A stretch of 64,000 nucleotides of DNA from Natronomonas marina (GCF_024298905.1 NZ_CP101154.1:3782279-3846278); one strand, 5' to 3'; positions 9,419 through 18,494 are shown, numbered from the stretch's first letter. Translations and numbers: made by a program. The notes: a model not told the origin generated them from the sequence alone.

Positions 9419-9455
9419 ATTTAAACCTCCTCCGTAGCGCGAGGTGGGTTTAAAT
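9419..9455. promoter_or_regulatory. Palindromic divergent promoter of nhaC-like and uspA genes
   Basis: The half-sites atttaaacc (9419-9427) and ggtttaaat (9447-9455) form a perfect 9-bp inverted repeat with a 19-bp centre. Each half contains a TATA element, 25-31 bp from ATG 9394 on the minus strand and ATG 9480 on the plus strand. Both transcripts would be almost leaderless. Confidence 0.65.
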
Positions 9456-9479
9456 GTTCCCATCGCCAAAAATGGCGTC

Positions 9480-9902
9480 ATGACCGCTGTACTGGTCCCG
9501 TACGACGGATCGACGCTCTCGCAGGAGGCGCTGACCTTCGCCTGCGAACGGTTCCCCGAGGCGGAGGTCACGGCGCTTTTCGTCGTCGACACGACCGTCA
9601 CCTATCAGCCCGAGAAGTACGTCGGCGTGAAGCTCTCGGAGATCTACGAACAGCGGGAGACCGAGGGTGAGGAGATTCTCGCCGACGCCGAAGCCCTCGC
9701 CGCCGAACACGGGACGACCCTGTCGACCGCTATCGTGAAGGGCCGGCCGTCCAAGGAGATACTCGCCTACGTCGACGAACACGGCATCGACCACGTCGTC
9801 CTCGGGAGCCACAGCCAGGACCTCATCGAGCGGTTCTTCGTCGGCAGCGTCGCCGAGCGGGTCGTCGACCGGATCCCCGTCCCGGTCACGGTCGTCCGCT
9901 GA
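9480..9902 (+). CDS. UspA-type universal stress protein
   Basis: 140 residues from ATG 9480, which lies about 28 bp after its TATA box; the in-frame codon 12 residues upstream would fall inside the promoter. It is a single Usp domain, starting with the VLVPYDGS strand-loop and ending in GSHSQDLIERFFVGSVAERV, the G-x2-G-x9-G-S type ATP-binding signature. The final strand is IPVPVTVVR. Usp proteins bind ATP and modulate stress responses; the specific client is unknown. The shared promoter links it to Na+/H+ exchange. Confidence 0.9.
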   Translation: MTAVLVPYDGSTLSQEALTFACERFPEAEVTALFVVDTTVTYQPEKYVGVKLSEIYEQRETEGEEILADAEALAAEHGTTLSTAIVKGRPSKEILAYVDEHGIDHVVLGSHSQDLIERFFVGSVAERVVDRIPVPVTVVR

Positions 9903-9914
9903 ACTGCCCTCGGT

Positions 9915-11267
9915 TCACCCCGCGGGCACGACCCGGTGGAGGCCGCCGTCGCTCTCGCCCACTGTGAGGACGTACACCTCTCCCTCTGGGTCCCGGCCGA
10001 CCGAGAGGAGTCGACCGAGATCGCCCGCGTCGCCGTCGGCCACCGGCAGGACCGCGGTCGGCCACCGGTCGCCGTCGTCGGGCGGCGTGGCGACGAAGAG
10101 CCGCCCGTCGGCCCGGAGGTCACCGAAGACGTACCGGCCGGCGAGTGCCGGGAGCGCCGCCCCCCGGTAGACCTGTCCGCCGATGACCGAGACGCCGCTG
10201 ACCGCCGCCCCCGAGTGGGGGTACTCGACGACGGGGTCGACGAGCGGTTCGCCGCCGCGAACGTCGTCGGGCGTCCGCTCGGGGCAGGTCTCGGCGCCGT
10301 AGCAGTGGCTCGCCTCCCTGACGTTCCAGCCGTAGTTGCCGCCCTTCTCGACGATGTCGACCTCCTCGAAGCGGTTCTGTCCCACGTCGCCGACGAACAG
10401 GCGACCGTCGTCGAAGGCCATCCGGTAGGGGTTCCGCAGCCCCCAGGCGTACTGCTCGTCCAGACCCTCGCGGCCGACGAGCGGGTTGTCCTCGGGGACG
10501 GCGTAGGGTTCCTCGCCGTCGACATCGATGCGGAGGATGCTCCCCAGCAGGTTCTCGGTGACGTCCTGGCCGTTGCCGCCGCCGACGGCGCCGTACCAGT
10601 CCTCGACGTGGCCCCTCCCCTGGTCGCCGCCGGCCCCGCCGTCGCCCACCGCGACGTAGAGGTGGCCGTCGGGACCGAACGCGAGGTCGCCGGCGTTGTG
10701 GTTGCCCTGTGGCTGTGGAATCTCGAGGACGGTCCGCTCGGTGTCGGGGTCGACTCGCCGGCCGTCGTCGCCGACGCGGAACTCCGCGAGGACGAACGTG
10801 TGGCTGTAGTCCGGGGGCGTTCCGTCGCGGCGCGGCGCGCTGTAGCGGACGAACAGCCGGCGGTTTTCGGCGAAACCGGGGTGCAGCGCGATGCCGAGCA
10901 GCCCCTTCTCGCCGCCGGCGGTCACCGTCTCGCGCAAGTCGAGCAACGGCGCCTCGCGGAGGCCGTCCGGGCCGTGAACGTGAACGACGCCCTGCTGTTC
11001 GGCGACGTAGCGGCGGTCGGCGTCCGGCGCGAAGGCGACGTCCAGCGGCGCCCGCAGGCCGTCGACGAGCGTCTCGAGGGCGACGGCCGCGGGCAGGCCG
11101 TCGGCGTCCGCGGTCGGCGTCCCCTCTCCTCCTGCCCCGTCCCGGCTCGCGTCCGTCCCCGTCCCGGCCGGGGTCGCGTCGGGCGTCTCCTGGCCCCCAC
11201 ACCCGGCAACCCCGCTCGCGGTCGCGGCGGCCGCCAGAGCGAGCAGTCGGCGTCGGCTGACGTCCAT
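9915..11267 (-). CDS. Tat lipoprotein, PQQ-dependent sugar dehydrogenase family (glucose/sorbosone dehydrogenase)
   Basis: 450 residues from ATG 11267. The leader MDVSRRRLLALAAAATASGV with AGC lipobox indicates Tat export and lipid anchoring at Cys. A low-complexity Thr/Gly/Asp linker follows. The mature part has the GSDH six-bladed propeller pattern: FAPDADRRYVAEQQG, GEKGLLGIALHPGF, GNHNAGDLAFGPDGHLYVAV, GLRNPYRMAFD and FVGDVGQNRFEEVD. These are the conserved calcium and PQQ pocket segments of aldose dehydrogenases. The gene probably oxidises sugars at the cell surface. It is convergent with uspA and divergent from the aminotransferase. Confidence 0.88.
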   Translation of the reverse strand: MDVSRRRLLALAAAATASGVAGCGGQETPDATPAGTGTDASRDGAGGEGTPTADADGLPAAVALETLVDGLRAPLDVAFAPDADRRYVAEQQGVVHVHGPDGLREAPLLDLRETVTAGGEKGLLGIALHPGFAENRRLFVRYSAPRRDGTPPDYSHTFVLAEFRVGDDGRRVDPDTERTVLEIPQPQGNHNAGDLAFGPDGHLYVAVGDGGAGGDQGRGHVEDWYGAVGGGNGQDVTENLLGSILRIDVDGEEPYAVPEDNPLVGREGLDEQYAWGLRNPYRMAFDDGRLFVGDVGQNRFEEVDIVEKGGNYGWNVREASHCYGAETCPERTPDDVRGGEPLVDPVVEYPHSGAAVSGVSVIGGQVYRGAALPALAGRYVFGDLRADGRLFVATPPDDGDRWPTAVLPVADGDAGDLGRLLSVGRDPEGEVYVLTVGESDGGLHRVVPAG

Positions 11268-11368
11268 ACCGCCGCCGAGGGTCCGGAGGATCAAATACCC
11301 CCTCCCGCGCCGGCTCTCGCGTGCGCCCCCGGCAGGGGAGCCTTTACCCTCCCCGTCGTAGGGAACGC

Positions 11369-12523
11369 ATGCACGAGCCGACCGACCGCGTCCGGCGAGC
11401 CGAACGGTCGAAGATACGCGTGATGTTCGACCTCGCGGAGGCGACCGACCGCGACCTGGTCCGACTGGAGGTGGGTGAACCGGACTTCGACACGCCCGAA
11501 CACGTCGTCGCGGCGGCCGCCGAGGCGGCCCGCGACGGGGCGACCCACTACACGCCGAACGCGGGGCTGCCGGAGACGCGGCGGGCCATCCGCGACGCGA
11601 TGGCCGACGACTACGGGGTCGAGCACGGTATCGACGAGATAGCCGTCACCGTCGGCGGGATGGAGGCGCTGCACCTGGCGACGCTGTCGGTGGTGGGCCC
11701 GGGCGAGGAACTGCTGTACCCGGGGCCGGCCTGGCCCAACTACGAGACGCAGGCGTTCCTGGCGGACGGCCGCCCGGTCGAGGTGCCGATGCCGGCCGAG
11801 TCGGGGTACGCCCTCGACGCCGACCGCCTCACCGACCGGATGGGGCCCGAGACGGCCGCGGTCGTGCTGACGACGCCCTCGAACCCGACGGGGCGGGTGT
11901 TCGACCCCGACGCGATACGGGCGGTCGTCGAGGCGGCCGACGAGCACGACGCCTACGTCGTCGCCGACGAGGTGTACGCGGGGCTGACCTACGACCGCGA
12001 CCCGCGGGGCATCGCGGCGCTGACCGGCCACCCCGGGCACGTCCTCACGGTCGGGTCGTGCTCGAAGACCTACGCGATGACGGGCTGGCGCCTCGGCTGG
12101 CTGGCCGGCGACCGGTCGGTGATCGACGAGGCCGTGAAGGTCCGCGAGTCGACGACGGCGTGTGCCTCCAGCGTCGCACAGCACGCCGCCATCGAGGCGC
12201 TCACGGGGCCGCAGGAACCCTTCGAGGAGATGTACGACGCCTTCGAGCGGCGCCGCGACTACGTCGCCGACCGCATCGCCGACATCGACGGCCTGTCGGC
12301 GCCGCGCCCCGAGGGCGCCTTCTACGCCTTCCTCGACCCCGACGTCGAGGCGGATTCGCTGCCGTTCGCGAAGTACCTCCTGACCGAGCACGGGGTGGTG
12401 CTGGCGCCCGGCAGCGGCTTCGGGACGGCCGGCGAGGGTCGGCTCCGGCTCTCCTTCGCCAACTCGATGGACCGCCTCGAGGAGGGACTGGACCGAATCG
12501 AGGCCGGCATCGAGGCCTACTGA
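11369..12523 (+). CDS. Class I/II PLP-dependent aminotransferase
   Basis: 384 residues. Fold-type I motifs are clear: TPNAGLPETR, the SNPTGRVF loop at about 171-178, DEVYAGL at 200-206 and the PLP lysine K233 in GSCSKTYAMTGWRLG. The C-terminal Arg that binds the substrate carboxylate is in GRLRLSFANS. This resembles archaeal aspartate/aromatic aminotransferases; the substrate cannot be decided. The ATG at 11369 lies about 25 bp after a ctttacc TATA-like element, consistent with a leaderless start. It is convergent with the MFS gene, 6 bp away. Confidence 0.92.
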   Translation: MHEPTDRVRRAERSKIRVMFDLAEATDRDLVRLEVGEPDFDTPEHVVAAAAEAARDGATHYTPNAGLPETRRAIRDAMADDYGVEHGIDEIAVTVGGMEALHLATLSVVGPGEELLYPGPAWPNYETQAFLADGRPVEVPMPAESGYALDADRLTDRMGPETAAVVLTTPSNPTGRVFDPDAIRAVVEAADEHDAYVVADEVYAGLTYDRDPRGIAALTGHPGHVLTVGSCSKTYAMTGWRLGWLAGDRSVIDEAVKVRESTTACASSVAQHAAIEALTGPQEPFEEMYDAFERRRDYVADRIADIDGLSAPRPEGAFYAFLDPDVEADSLPFAKYLLTEHGVVLAPGSGFGTAGEGRLRLSFANSMDRLEEGLDRIEAGIEAY

Positions 12524-12529
12524 ACGGGC

Positions 12530-13753
12530 CTACACGCCGTCCGGCTCGGGCGCGTACCACGCCAGCAGGACGCCGACCGCGCCGAGGCCGCCCGCGAGTG
12601 CGAAGGTCGCCCGGTAGCCGACGGCGGAGATGAGGCCGCCGGCCGCGATGGGCGCGAGGAAGGCGCCCGCGCTGCCGACGCTCGTCAGGAAGGCGACGGC
12701 GGTGGCGGCGACCGCGGGATCGACAAGTTCGCGGACGTAGGCGAACACGATGCCGAGACAGAGCTGGACCGCAAAGCCGGCGACGAGCAGTGCGGCGACG
12801 ACCAGCGGAACCGTCCGGAGCGCGGTGAAGGTGCCGACGACTGGGGCCGCCACGAGGAAGGACACGAGGACGACCGGCTTGCGCCGACCGTCGAACAGCG
12901 TATCGGAGAGGAGGCCGCCGCTGACCCGCGAGAGCACGCCGACGGCGGGGAAGGCGGCCACGAGGGCCCCGCTGAGCGCCAGGGACAGCTCCAGCTGGTC
13001 GGTGAGGTACGACGGCGTCCAGCTGTTGACGAACAGGTACAGCGAGTAGCCGATGAAGCCCAGCAGGCCGACGGTCCAGACCCGGCGGTCGGTGACGACG
13101 CTGGCCAACTCCGCCGCGCTCGGCGCCGAGGTGCCGCTGGCGCGGCCGTTGCCGCGACTGGCGGGCCAGAAGAGCACCAGCCCGACGAGGGCGGCGCCGG
13201 TGAACGCCGGGAAGATAGCGGGCCAGCCGAAGGCGTCGGCGACGAGCGGGCCGCCCGCCTGTCCGACCGCGAAGCCGATGGGACCGCTGGCGGTGAACGT
13301 CGCCACCGCGGTCCCGCGTCTCTCCGGACCGAACGACCGGCCGACGATGTCGATGCCGGCGTTCCAGACGACGACGTAGGCGACGCCGCCGACGACGCGG
13401 GAGGCGATCAGCGACCGGTAGGCGCCGGCGGTCGCGGCCTGCCAGCCCCACGCCCCCGCGAGGAACAGCAGGCCGATGGCGGCCGCGACGGCGTGTCTGG
13501 AGTTCGTCCGGTCGAGGACGACCCCGACCGGGAGGCTGGCGACCACGACCGTCCCGAACATCACGCCGACGACGAGGCCGGCCCCGGCGTCGCCGACGCC
13601 CAGCGATGACGTAATCAGCGGCGTGACGCTCGCCGGCACGATCTCGTAGGCGGCGAGCGCCATCGAGATGACGCTCGCGCCCACGAGCAGGCTCCAGCGG
13701 GCGCGGCGGCTCTCGAGTACGGCGTCGGTCCGGGTCGGCGTCTCCCCTGCCAC
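12530..13753 (-). CDS. Major facilitator superfamily transporter
   Basis: 407 residues with twelve hydrophobic segments in two halves. The MFS motif A-like loop GVVLDRTNSRHAV is between TM2 and TM3, with a related GGLLSDTLFDGRRK in the second half. The central loop is short and acidic. Family members move small solutes by uniport or proton/sodium coupling; the substrate is not evident. The N-terminus is hydrophilic (about 18 residues) before TM1. It is convergent with the aminotransferase and divergent from the lipoprotein gene at 13870. Confidence 0.9.
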   Translation of the reverse strand: MAGETPTRTDAVLESRRARWSLLVGASVISMALAAYEIVPASVTPLITSSLGVGDAGAGLVVGVMFGTVVVASLPVGVVLDRTNSRHAVAAAIGLLFLAGAWGWQAATAGAYRSLIASRVVGGVAYVVVWNAGIDIVGRSFGPERRGTAVATFTASGPIGFAVGQAGGPLVADAFGWPAIFPAFTGAALVGLVLFWPASRGNGRASGTSAPSAAELASVVTDRRVWTVGLLGFIGYSLYLFVNSWTPSYLTDQLELSLALSGALVAAFPAVGVLSRVSGGLLSDTLFDGRRKPVVLVSFLVAAPVVGTFTALRTVPLVVAALLVAGFAVQLCLGIVFAYVRELVDPAVAATAVAFLTSVGSAGAFLAPIAAGGLISAVGYRATFALAGGLGAVGVLLAWYAPEPDGV

Positions 13754-13869
13754 GCCGGGTGCGTTTCGCGCCGGCTCGTATCAACCCACCGAGCGGGGCC
13801 GTTTCGGTCAGTTTCGGGGCCGTACGTCGACCGCGAGGCATATGTCGGCGGGGGCCGAAGCCGACGGCG

Positions 13870-15228
13870 ATGTCACCGCCCGGACGTCGAGAGGACCGAC
13901 CGGCCGGCCCCCGCTTCGGCCGGCGCCGCCTGCTTTCGAGTCTCGGCGCCGCCGGCCTGGTCGGTCTCGCGGGCTGTACGAGCCTCGTCGACGACGGCTA
14001 CGACCGGAACCAGGCCGCCTTCGACCCCGAGATTCGCCCCTACGACGAGACGTACCCGGTCGGCGACGAACTGACGATGTTCCGCCGGGGGACGCGACGG
14101 CTCGGCTACTTCCCCGAGGCGTCGGTGCCCGACGCCGTCGAGGTGGAGTGGTCGGCGCCGATAAACGAACTCGGACACACGGCGGCGAAGTCCAGCCCGC
14201 GGCCGACGCCGGACGGCGAGACGCTGATTGTCCCGGACGACACGGGCCGCGTCCACGCGTTCGCGCCCGACGGCGAGAACCGCTGGACGGTTCGGACGGG
14301 TGCCGGCGACAGCCTCGGCTTCCACGGGACGCCGACGGTCGTCGACGGGACGGCCTACGTCGGCGGCTACGACGGCGCGATGTACGCGCTGGACGTCGAG
14401 ACGGGCGAGTACGTCTGGAAGACCACCCGGTGGCAACTCGGCGGCGCCATCGCCATCGGCTCCAGCCCCGCCTACTGGGACGGGGTGCTGTACTTCGTCG
14501 CCGAGTACAACTACCCGGGGATGGACCCCTCGGGGACGATGTGGGCACTGGACGCGGGGACGGGCCGGCCGCTGTGGTACGACGACCGCCCGTGGGGGAT
14601 GCCCCACCCCTCGCCCGCAATCGACCCCGCGACCGAGCGGATGATAATCGGCTCCAACGACGGCGTCTGTTACTGCTGGGAGTTCCCCTCGCTGGAGTTC
14701 GCGTGGTCCTTCGAGACGGGCGCCGAAATCAAGGGCACCATCCCGACCTACGAGGGCGGCGCCTTCGTCGGGTCGTGGGACGGTCACTTCCGCCGCCTCG
14801 ACCTCGAGGACGGCAGCCTGGAGTGGTCCTTCGAGACCGGCGCGATAACGATGTCGAACCCGGGCATCGACCCCGACGCCGGCGTCGTCTACGTCGGCAG
14901 CGACGACCGCAACGTCCACGCGCTGGACGCCGACTCCGGCGAGCGACTGTGGTCGCGGAACGTCCACGGCCACGTCATCGGGTCGCTGAACGTCACCCCC
15001 GAGTGCGTGCTCGTCGGCTCCTACGACGCGCGACTCTACTGTCTGGAGAAGGACACTGGCGCGGTCCGGTGGACGGTCGAGGGCATCGGCCACGCCACCA
15101 GCGAGGCGGTCCCCCACGACGGCCGCATCTTCTACGCGGAACGGGCCGACCTCTCGGGCTACTGGGCCGACGACGAGGAGACGGTCGTCGAGGAACCGGG
15201 CCGCGTCTACGGGCTCCGGCCGGCCTGA
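13870..15228 (+). CDS. Tat lipoprotein with PQQ-like beta-propeller repeats
   Basis: 452 residues from ATG 13870. Twin Arg in FGRRRLLSSLG and a lipobox ending at Cys36 (VGLAGC) mark Tat export and lipid attachment. The mature part consists of WD/PQQ-like blades: AYVGGYDGAMYALDVETGEY, FVGSWDGHFRRLDLEDGSLE, VYVGSDDRNVHALDADSGER and VGSYDARLYCLEKDTGAVRW. The C-terminal part resembles outer-membrane assembly (BamB-like) or dehydrogenase propellers, but catalytic PQQ ligands are not evident. It may be a surface scaffold; the function is unknown. An upstream in-frame ATG at 13759 would abolish the signal peptide. Confidence 0.85.
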   Translation: MSPPGRREDRPAGPRFGRRRLLSSLGAAGLVGLAGCTSLVDDGYDRNQAAFDPEIRPYDETYPVGDELTMFRRGTRRLGYFPEASVPDAVEVEWSAPINELGHTAAKSSPRPTPDGETLIVPDDTGRVHAFAPDGENRWTVRTGAGDSLGFHGTPTVVDGTAYVGGYDGAMYALDVETGEYVWKTTRWQLGGAIAIGSSPAYWDGVLYFVAEYNYPGMDPSGTMWALDAGTGRPLWYDDRPWGMPHPSPAIDPATERMIIGSNDGVCYCWEFPSLEFAWSFETGAEIKGTIPTYEGGAFVGSWDGHFRRLDLEDGSLEWSFETGAITMSNPGIDPDAGVVYVGSDDRNVHALDADSGERLWSRNVHGHVIGSLNVTPECVLVGSYDARLYCLEKDTGAVRWTVEGIGHATSEAVPHDGRIFYAERADLSGYWADDEETVVEEPGRVYGLRPA

Positions 15229-15288
15229 CGGCCCGCGGCGCTCGCCGCTGAACGAAGGCTTTTGTGTTCGATTCGGCTACCTGTAGGC

Positions 15289-15939
15289 GTGGGTTCCCCG
15301 TTCGACGTACTGCGTGTCGACCCCGACGCCGACGACGACGAGATAAAACGGGCGTACAGGCGACGCGCCAAGGAAGCGCACCCCGACCAGGGCGGTTCGG
15401 TCGAGGAGTTCCAGCGGGTCAAGGCGGCCTACGAGGCGGTCCTCTCGGGGCGGGCCGAACCGCTCGAGGACGCCGACGTCGAGGACCCGGCCGCCGACCC
15501 GGGGCCCGACGAACCCGAGCGGACCGAGGTCGAGTACCTGAACTACGAGGTGTTCGACGACTACGGCTGGTCGCTGGACGACGAGGACCTCTTCGAGCGG
15601 GCGGCCGACGCGGGGCTGGACTCGACGGACTACGGCCGCTTTCTCGTCGAACCGGCGGAGACGCTCCTCGAAGCGGCCGAGAACCGCGGCTTCGCGTGGC
15701 CCTACGCCTGCCGCGGCGGCGCCTGCGCGAACTGCGCCGTCGTCGTCACCGAGGGCGAACTGTCGACGCCCGTCGACCACATCCTCCCCGACGAGATGGT
15801 CGAGCGCGGCATCCGGCTCTCCTGCGTCGGCAAGCCGCTGACCGACGAGCTATCGGTCGTCTACAACGTCAAGCACATGCCGGACCTCGAGGAACTGCGC
15901 CTGCCGCCGCGGCCCTTCGAGCGCGCACAGGACGACTGA
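15289..15939 (+). CDS. DnaJ-domain / 2Fe-2S ferredoxin fusion protein
   Basis: 216 residues from GTG 15289. The N-terminal ~55 residues form a J domain with HPD at 31-33 inside the helix segment RRRAKEAHPDQGG. After an acidic linker comes a plant-type [2Fe-2S] ferredoxin domain, with ligands Cys141, Cys146, Cys149 and Cys179 (C-x4-C-x2-C-x29-C), the halophilic pattern. Ferredoxins carry electrons for 2-oxoacid oxidoreductases and other enzymes; J domains stimulate DnaK. The combination suggests delivery of electrons or clusters with chaperone help, which is inference. The next gene starts 85 bp downstream. Confidence 0.9.
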   Translation: MGSPFDVLRVDPDADDDEIKRAYRRRAKEAHPDQGGSVEEFQRVKAAYEAVLSGRAEPLEDADVEDPAADPGPDEPERTEVEYLNYEVFDDYGWSLDDEDLFERAADAGLDSTDYGRFLVEPAETLLEAAENRGFAWPYACRGGACANCAVVVTEGELSTPVDHILPDEMVERGIRLSCVGKPLTDELSVVYNVKHMPDLEELRLPPRPFERAQDD

Positions 15940-16024
15940 GGCGGCGCTCGACGCCCGGTTTCTTCCGGTCGGTCGGCTGAACGGTGCGGGTGATTTATGT
16001 CGTCGCTCGCTGCAGTGGCTCCCG

Positions 16025-16729
16025 ATGGTACTGGAAATCATCGGTGGGTTCGTGGTGCTCGTTCTGCTGGCACTCGTGGTGGGGTACGTCGTCAGCCTCT
16101 ACAACCAGCTCGTGCGGCTGCGCGAACGGGTCGACCAGGCCCGCCAGAACATCGACGTGCTGTTGAAGCAGCGCCAGGACGAACTGACGAAACTCATCGA
16201 CGCGGCACAGGAGATGATGGACTACGAGGAGGAGGTTCTCACGCAGTTGACGGAGGCCCGCGAGAAGGCCGAACGCGCCTCGACGCCGTCCGAGGAGGCC
16301 AGCGCCGACAAGGCCGTCCGGAACGCGATGGCGTCGTTCCGCGCCCGCGTCGAGGACTACCCCGAACTCCGCTCCCAGGAGAACCTGATGCAGTTCCAGG
16401 AGCGCATCAGCGACATCGAGAACCAGGTCGCCGACCGCCGGGAGTTCTACAACGAGGCCGTCACGCAGTACAACACCCGCATCGAGCAGTTCCCCTACGT
16501 CGTCATGGCGACGCAGTTCGGCTTCGAGGAGGAGGAACTGTTCACCGCCAGCGAGGAGGAGACAGCCGACGTCGACGTCGGGGCGGCGTTCTCCGGGTCG
16601 GACTCGGGTTCGGCTTCCGGGTCGGGCTCCCCGAGTTCGTCGGGTTCGGCTTCCGGTTCCGGTTCGCCCGGCACGTCCGACTCGGCCACCGGGTCGGGCC
16701 CGGATTCGGCGCCGGGTTCGGACTCGTGA
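16025..16729 (+). CDS. LemA family membrane protein with Ser/Gly-rich tail
   Basis: 234 residues. One N-terminal transmembrane helix (about 2-25, VLEIIGGFVVLVLLALVVGY) is followed by the LemA coiled-coil core (RLRERVDQARQNIDVLLKQR ... YNEAVTQYNTRIEQFPYVVMA). The final ~45 residues are a low-complexity Ser/Gly/Asp tail with no predicted fold. LemA proteins are membrane-anchored helical bundles of uncertain role, often paired with TPM or GIDE proteins. The stop overlaps the next start by GTGA, so the two are co-translated. Confidence 0.9.
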   Translation: MVLEIIGGFVVLVLLALVVGYVVSLYNQLVRLRERVDQARQNIDVLLKQRQDELTKLIDAAQEMMDYEEEVLTQLTEAREKAERASTPSEEASADKAVRNAMASFRARVEDYPELRSQENLMQFQERISDIENQVADRREFYNEAVTQYNTRIEQFPYVVMATQFGFEEEELFTASEEETADVDVGAAFSGSDSGSASGSGSPSSSGSASGSGSPGTSDSATGSGPDSAPGSDS

Positions 16730-17541
16730 CCGTACCCGCGGGGTCCGGGGGACCGCTCGCGTCAGTGTCGGCAGCCGTCGGCCTGCCGCTGCAGGTCGGG
16801 CTCGGCGAGTTGGCCTTCCTGCTCCTGTTCTTCGCGCTCGCGCTCTTCCTGATATACCAGGGGTTCGACGAGTACCGGGCCAGCCGGCTCATCCAGGACA
16901 CGGCCACCGAGAAGGTCCGGTCGGTCGCGGCCGGCCGAACGGAGCTGACCGGTACCGCCGACCCCGACGAGACGGTCTTTCACCGGCCGTTCACCGACGG
17001 CGAGTGCGTCTACGCCCACTACCGTATCCGGGAGCACCACGAGAGCGGGTCGGACGGCTCCGACTGGCGGACCGTCGACTCCGACACCTGGATCGCTCCC
17101 TTCTTCCTCGACGACGGGACCGGCCGCATCCGGGTCGAGCCCGAGCGGTCGACGACGTTCGAGATCTCCGACGAGCACTCGACGACCGTCACCGTCGAGG
17201 AGGACCACTCGCCGCCGCCCGACGTTCGGGAGTTCCTCGAGGAGGTGTCCTCGGCGGGCCCGGCCGACGACAAGCGGCGGTACGTCGAGGCGGTCATCCC
17301 GCCGGGCGAGGAGGTGTACGTCCTCGGCGGCGCCGAACAGCGCGACGACGAGTCGGGGGACAACGAGGACCGCCTCGTCGTCCGCCGCGACGGGGGCAGC
17401 GACCGCTTCATCGTCTCCGATATGTCCGAGGAGGAACTCGCCTCGACGCTGACCTACCGGGTGCCGCTTCTGATCGTCTTCGGGCTGGCCATCAGCACCG
17501 GCTGTCTCTACGTGCTCCTCCGGATGTTCGGGCTGGGGTGA
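16726..17541 (+). CDS. GIDE-domain-like membrane protein
   Basis: 271 residues from GTG 16726, which overlaps the LemA stop by 4 bp. There is one TM segment near the N-terminus (about 22-43) and another at the C-terminus (about 244-268). The soluble middle contains the pattern of the GIDE domain found in MULAN-like E3 ligases and archaeal membrane proteins: RSVAAGRTELTGTA, VYAHYRIREH, IAPFFLDDGTGRIRVEPE and IPPGEEVYVLGGAE. No RING finger is present, so ligase activity is not expected. With LemA it probably forms one membrane complex of unknown task. Confidence 0.75.
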   Translation: MTVPAGSGGPLASVSAAVGLPLQVGLGELAFLLLFFALALFLIYQGFDEYRASRLIQDTATEKVRSVAAGRTELTGTADPDETVFHRPFTDGECVYAHYRIREHHESGSDGSDWRTVDSDTWIAPFFLDDGTGRIRVEPERSTTFEISDEHSTTVTVEEDHSPPPDVREFLEEVSSAGPADDKRRYVEAVIPPGEEVYVLGGAEQRDDESGDNEDRLVVRRDGGSDRFIVSDMSEEELASTLTYRVPLLIVFGLAISTGCLYVLLRMFGLG

Positions 17542-17600
17542 GTCGACCGTCGCCAGCAGGCCGCCGGAGCTTTAATCGGCCGGCGCCCGAAGGCTCCGTC

Positions 17601-18404
17601 GTGGCCGACGACGAGCGCGAGGCCGAACGGACCGTCGAGCGTTCCGCCGACAGCGGCGCCGACGCCGAGCGAGCGGCCGACGCGTTCCTCGATCTCGAGG
17701 GGGAACTGTCGGCCGACGACCCGCCGCCCGAGGGTCCGAGGAGTGGCCTCGTCGTCGACGCCGAGACGGTGCCGGCCGGCGAGGTGCCGGCGTCGTCCCC
17801 GCTCGACGCCACGACGGACTCGGTGCTGGCGCTGACGCTGGAGACGGCCGACGGGCGGGCGGTGACCGACTACTTCGAGTGGCCCGACGACGGTGGTGTC
17901 GACCCCGAATCGCGGCTGGGTCGCCTGCTCGCCGCGGCGAACGTTCCGGCCGACGGCTTCGCCGACCTCTACGGCCGACGGCTCCCGCTGGAACGCGCCG
18001 ACGGACGCTGGCGGGCGTTCGTCCCGCGGGAGCGACCGCGAGGGGCCGGCGACTGGTCGCTGGGCGTCGCGGGGGGACTGGTGTTCAACGCCGCCGTCCT
18101 CGGCCTCGTCGCGCTCGGCGCCGCCGGGACCCCCGTCGGCGGCCTCCTGTCGGCGCTGACGATACCGTACTTCCTCGTGAACCTCCTCGTCCTCCCCTAC
18201 GCCACCTACCGGGACGCGACGTACCTGCGGAGCCACAGCGACTGGGGGCAGGGTCCGCCCTTCTGGGCGACGCTGTCGATGGTACCGGTCCTGAACGTCC
18301 TCGTGAGCGCGCTGTACCTCCGGAGCCGGTCGAAGGCGCGGTTCCTCGGCGAGGAGCCGTCGCTGTCGACGCGACTCGTCCGTCGGGTCCGGGACCTCCG
18401 GTAG
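17601..18404 (+). CDS. Unknown membrane protein downstream of LemA/GIDE pair
   Basis: 267 residues from GTG 17601. I do not recognise a family. The N-terminal half is soluble and acidic with an alpha/beta pattern (residues 1-150). It is followed by two hydrophobic stretches (about 160-205) and a third near 228-245, ending in a basic tail. It lies 59 bp downstream of the GIDE-like gene in the same direction and may share its transcript. Composition and codon use match the neighbours, so it looks like a resident gene. Confidence 0.6.
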   Translation: MADDEREAERTVERSADSGADAERAADAFLDLEGELSADDPPPEGPRSGLVVDAETVPAGEVPASSPLDATTDSVLALTLETADGRAVTDYFEWPDDGGVDPESRLGRLLAAANVPADGFADLYGRRLPLERADGRWRAFVPRERPRGAGDWSLGVAGGLVFNAAVLGLVALGAAGTPVGGLLSALTIPYFLVNLLVLPYATYRDATYLRSHSDWGQGPPFWATLSMVPVLNVLVSALYLRSRSKARFLGEEPSLSTRLVRRVRDLR

Positions 18405-18494
18405 GTCGTACCCGTCGGTATCTCCATCCGAAACGGAGGGGTTGTTTTCCTCCGAGCCGCACGTTTGAAACGGCTCGCCGTTCCAGGGGCAGGT

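Noticed and set aside
9395..9601. N-terminal extension of the NhaC-like protein
   Set aside because: The extension would cover the shared promoter and part of uspA; the TATA box position fixes the start at 9394.
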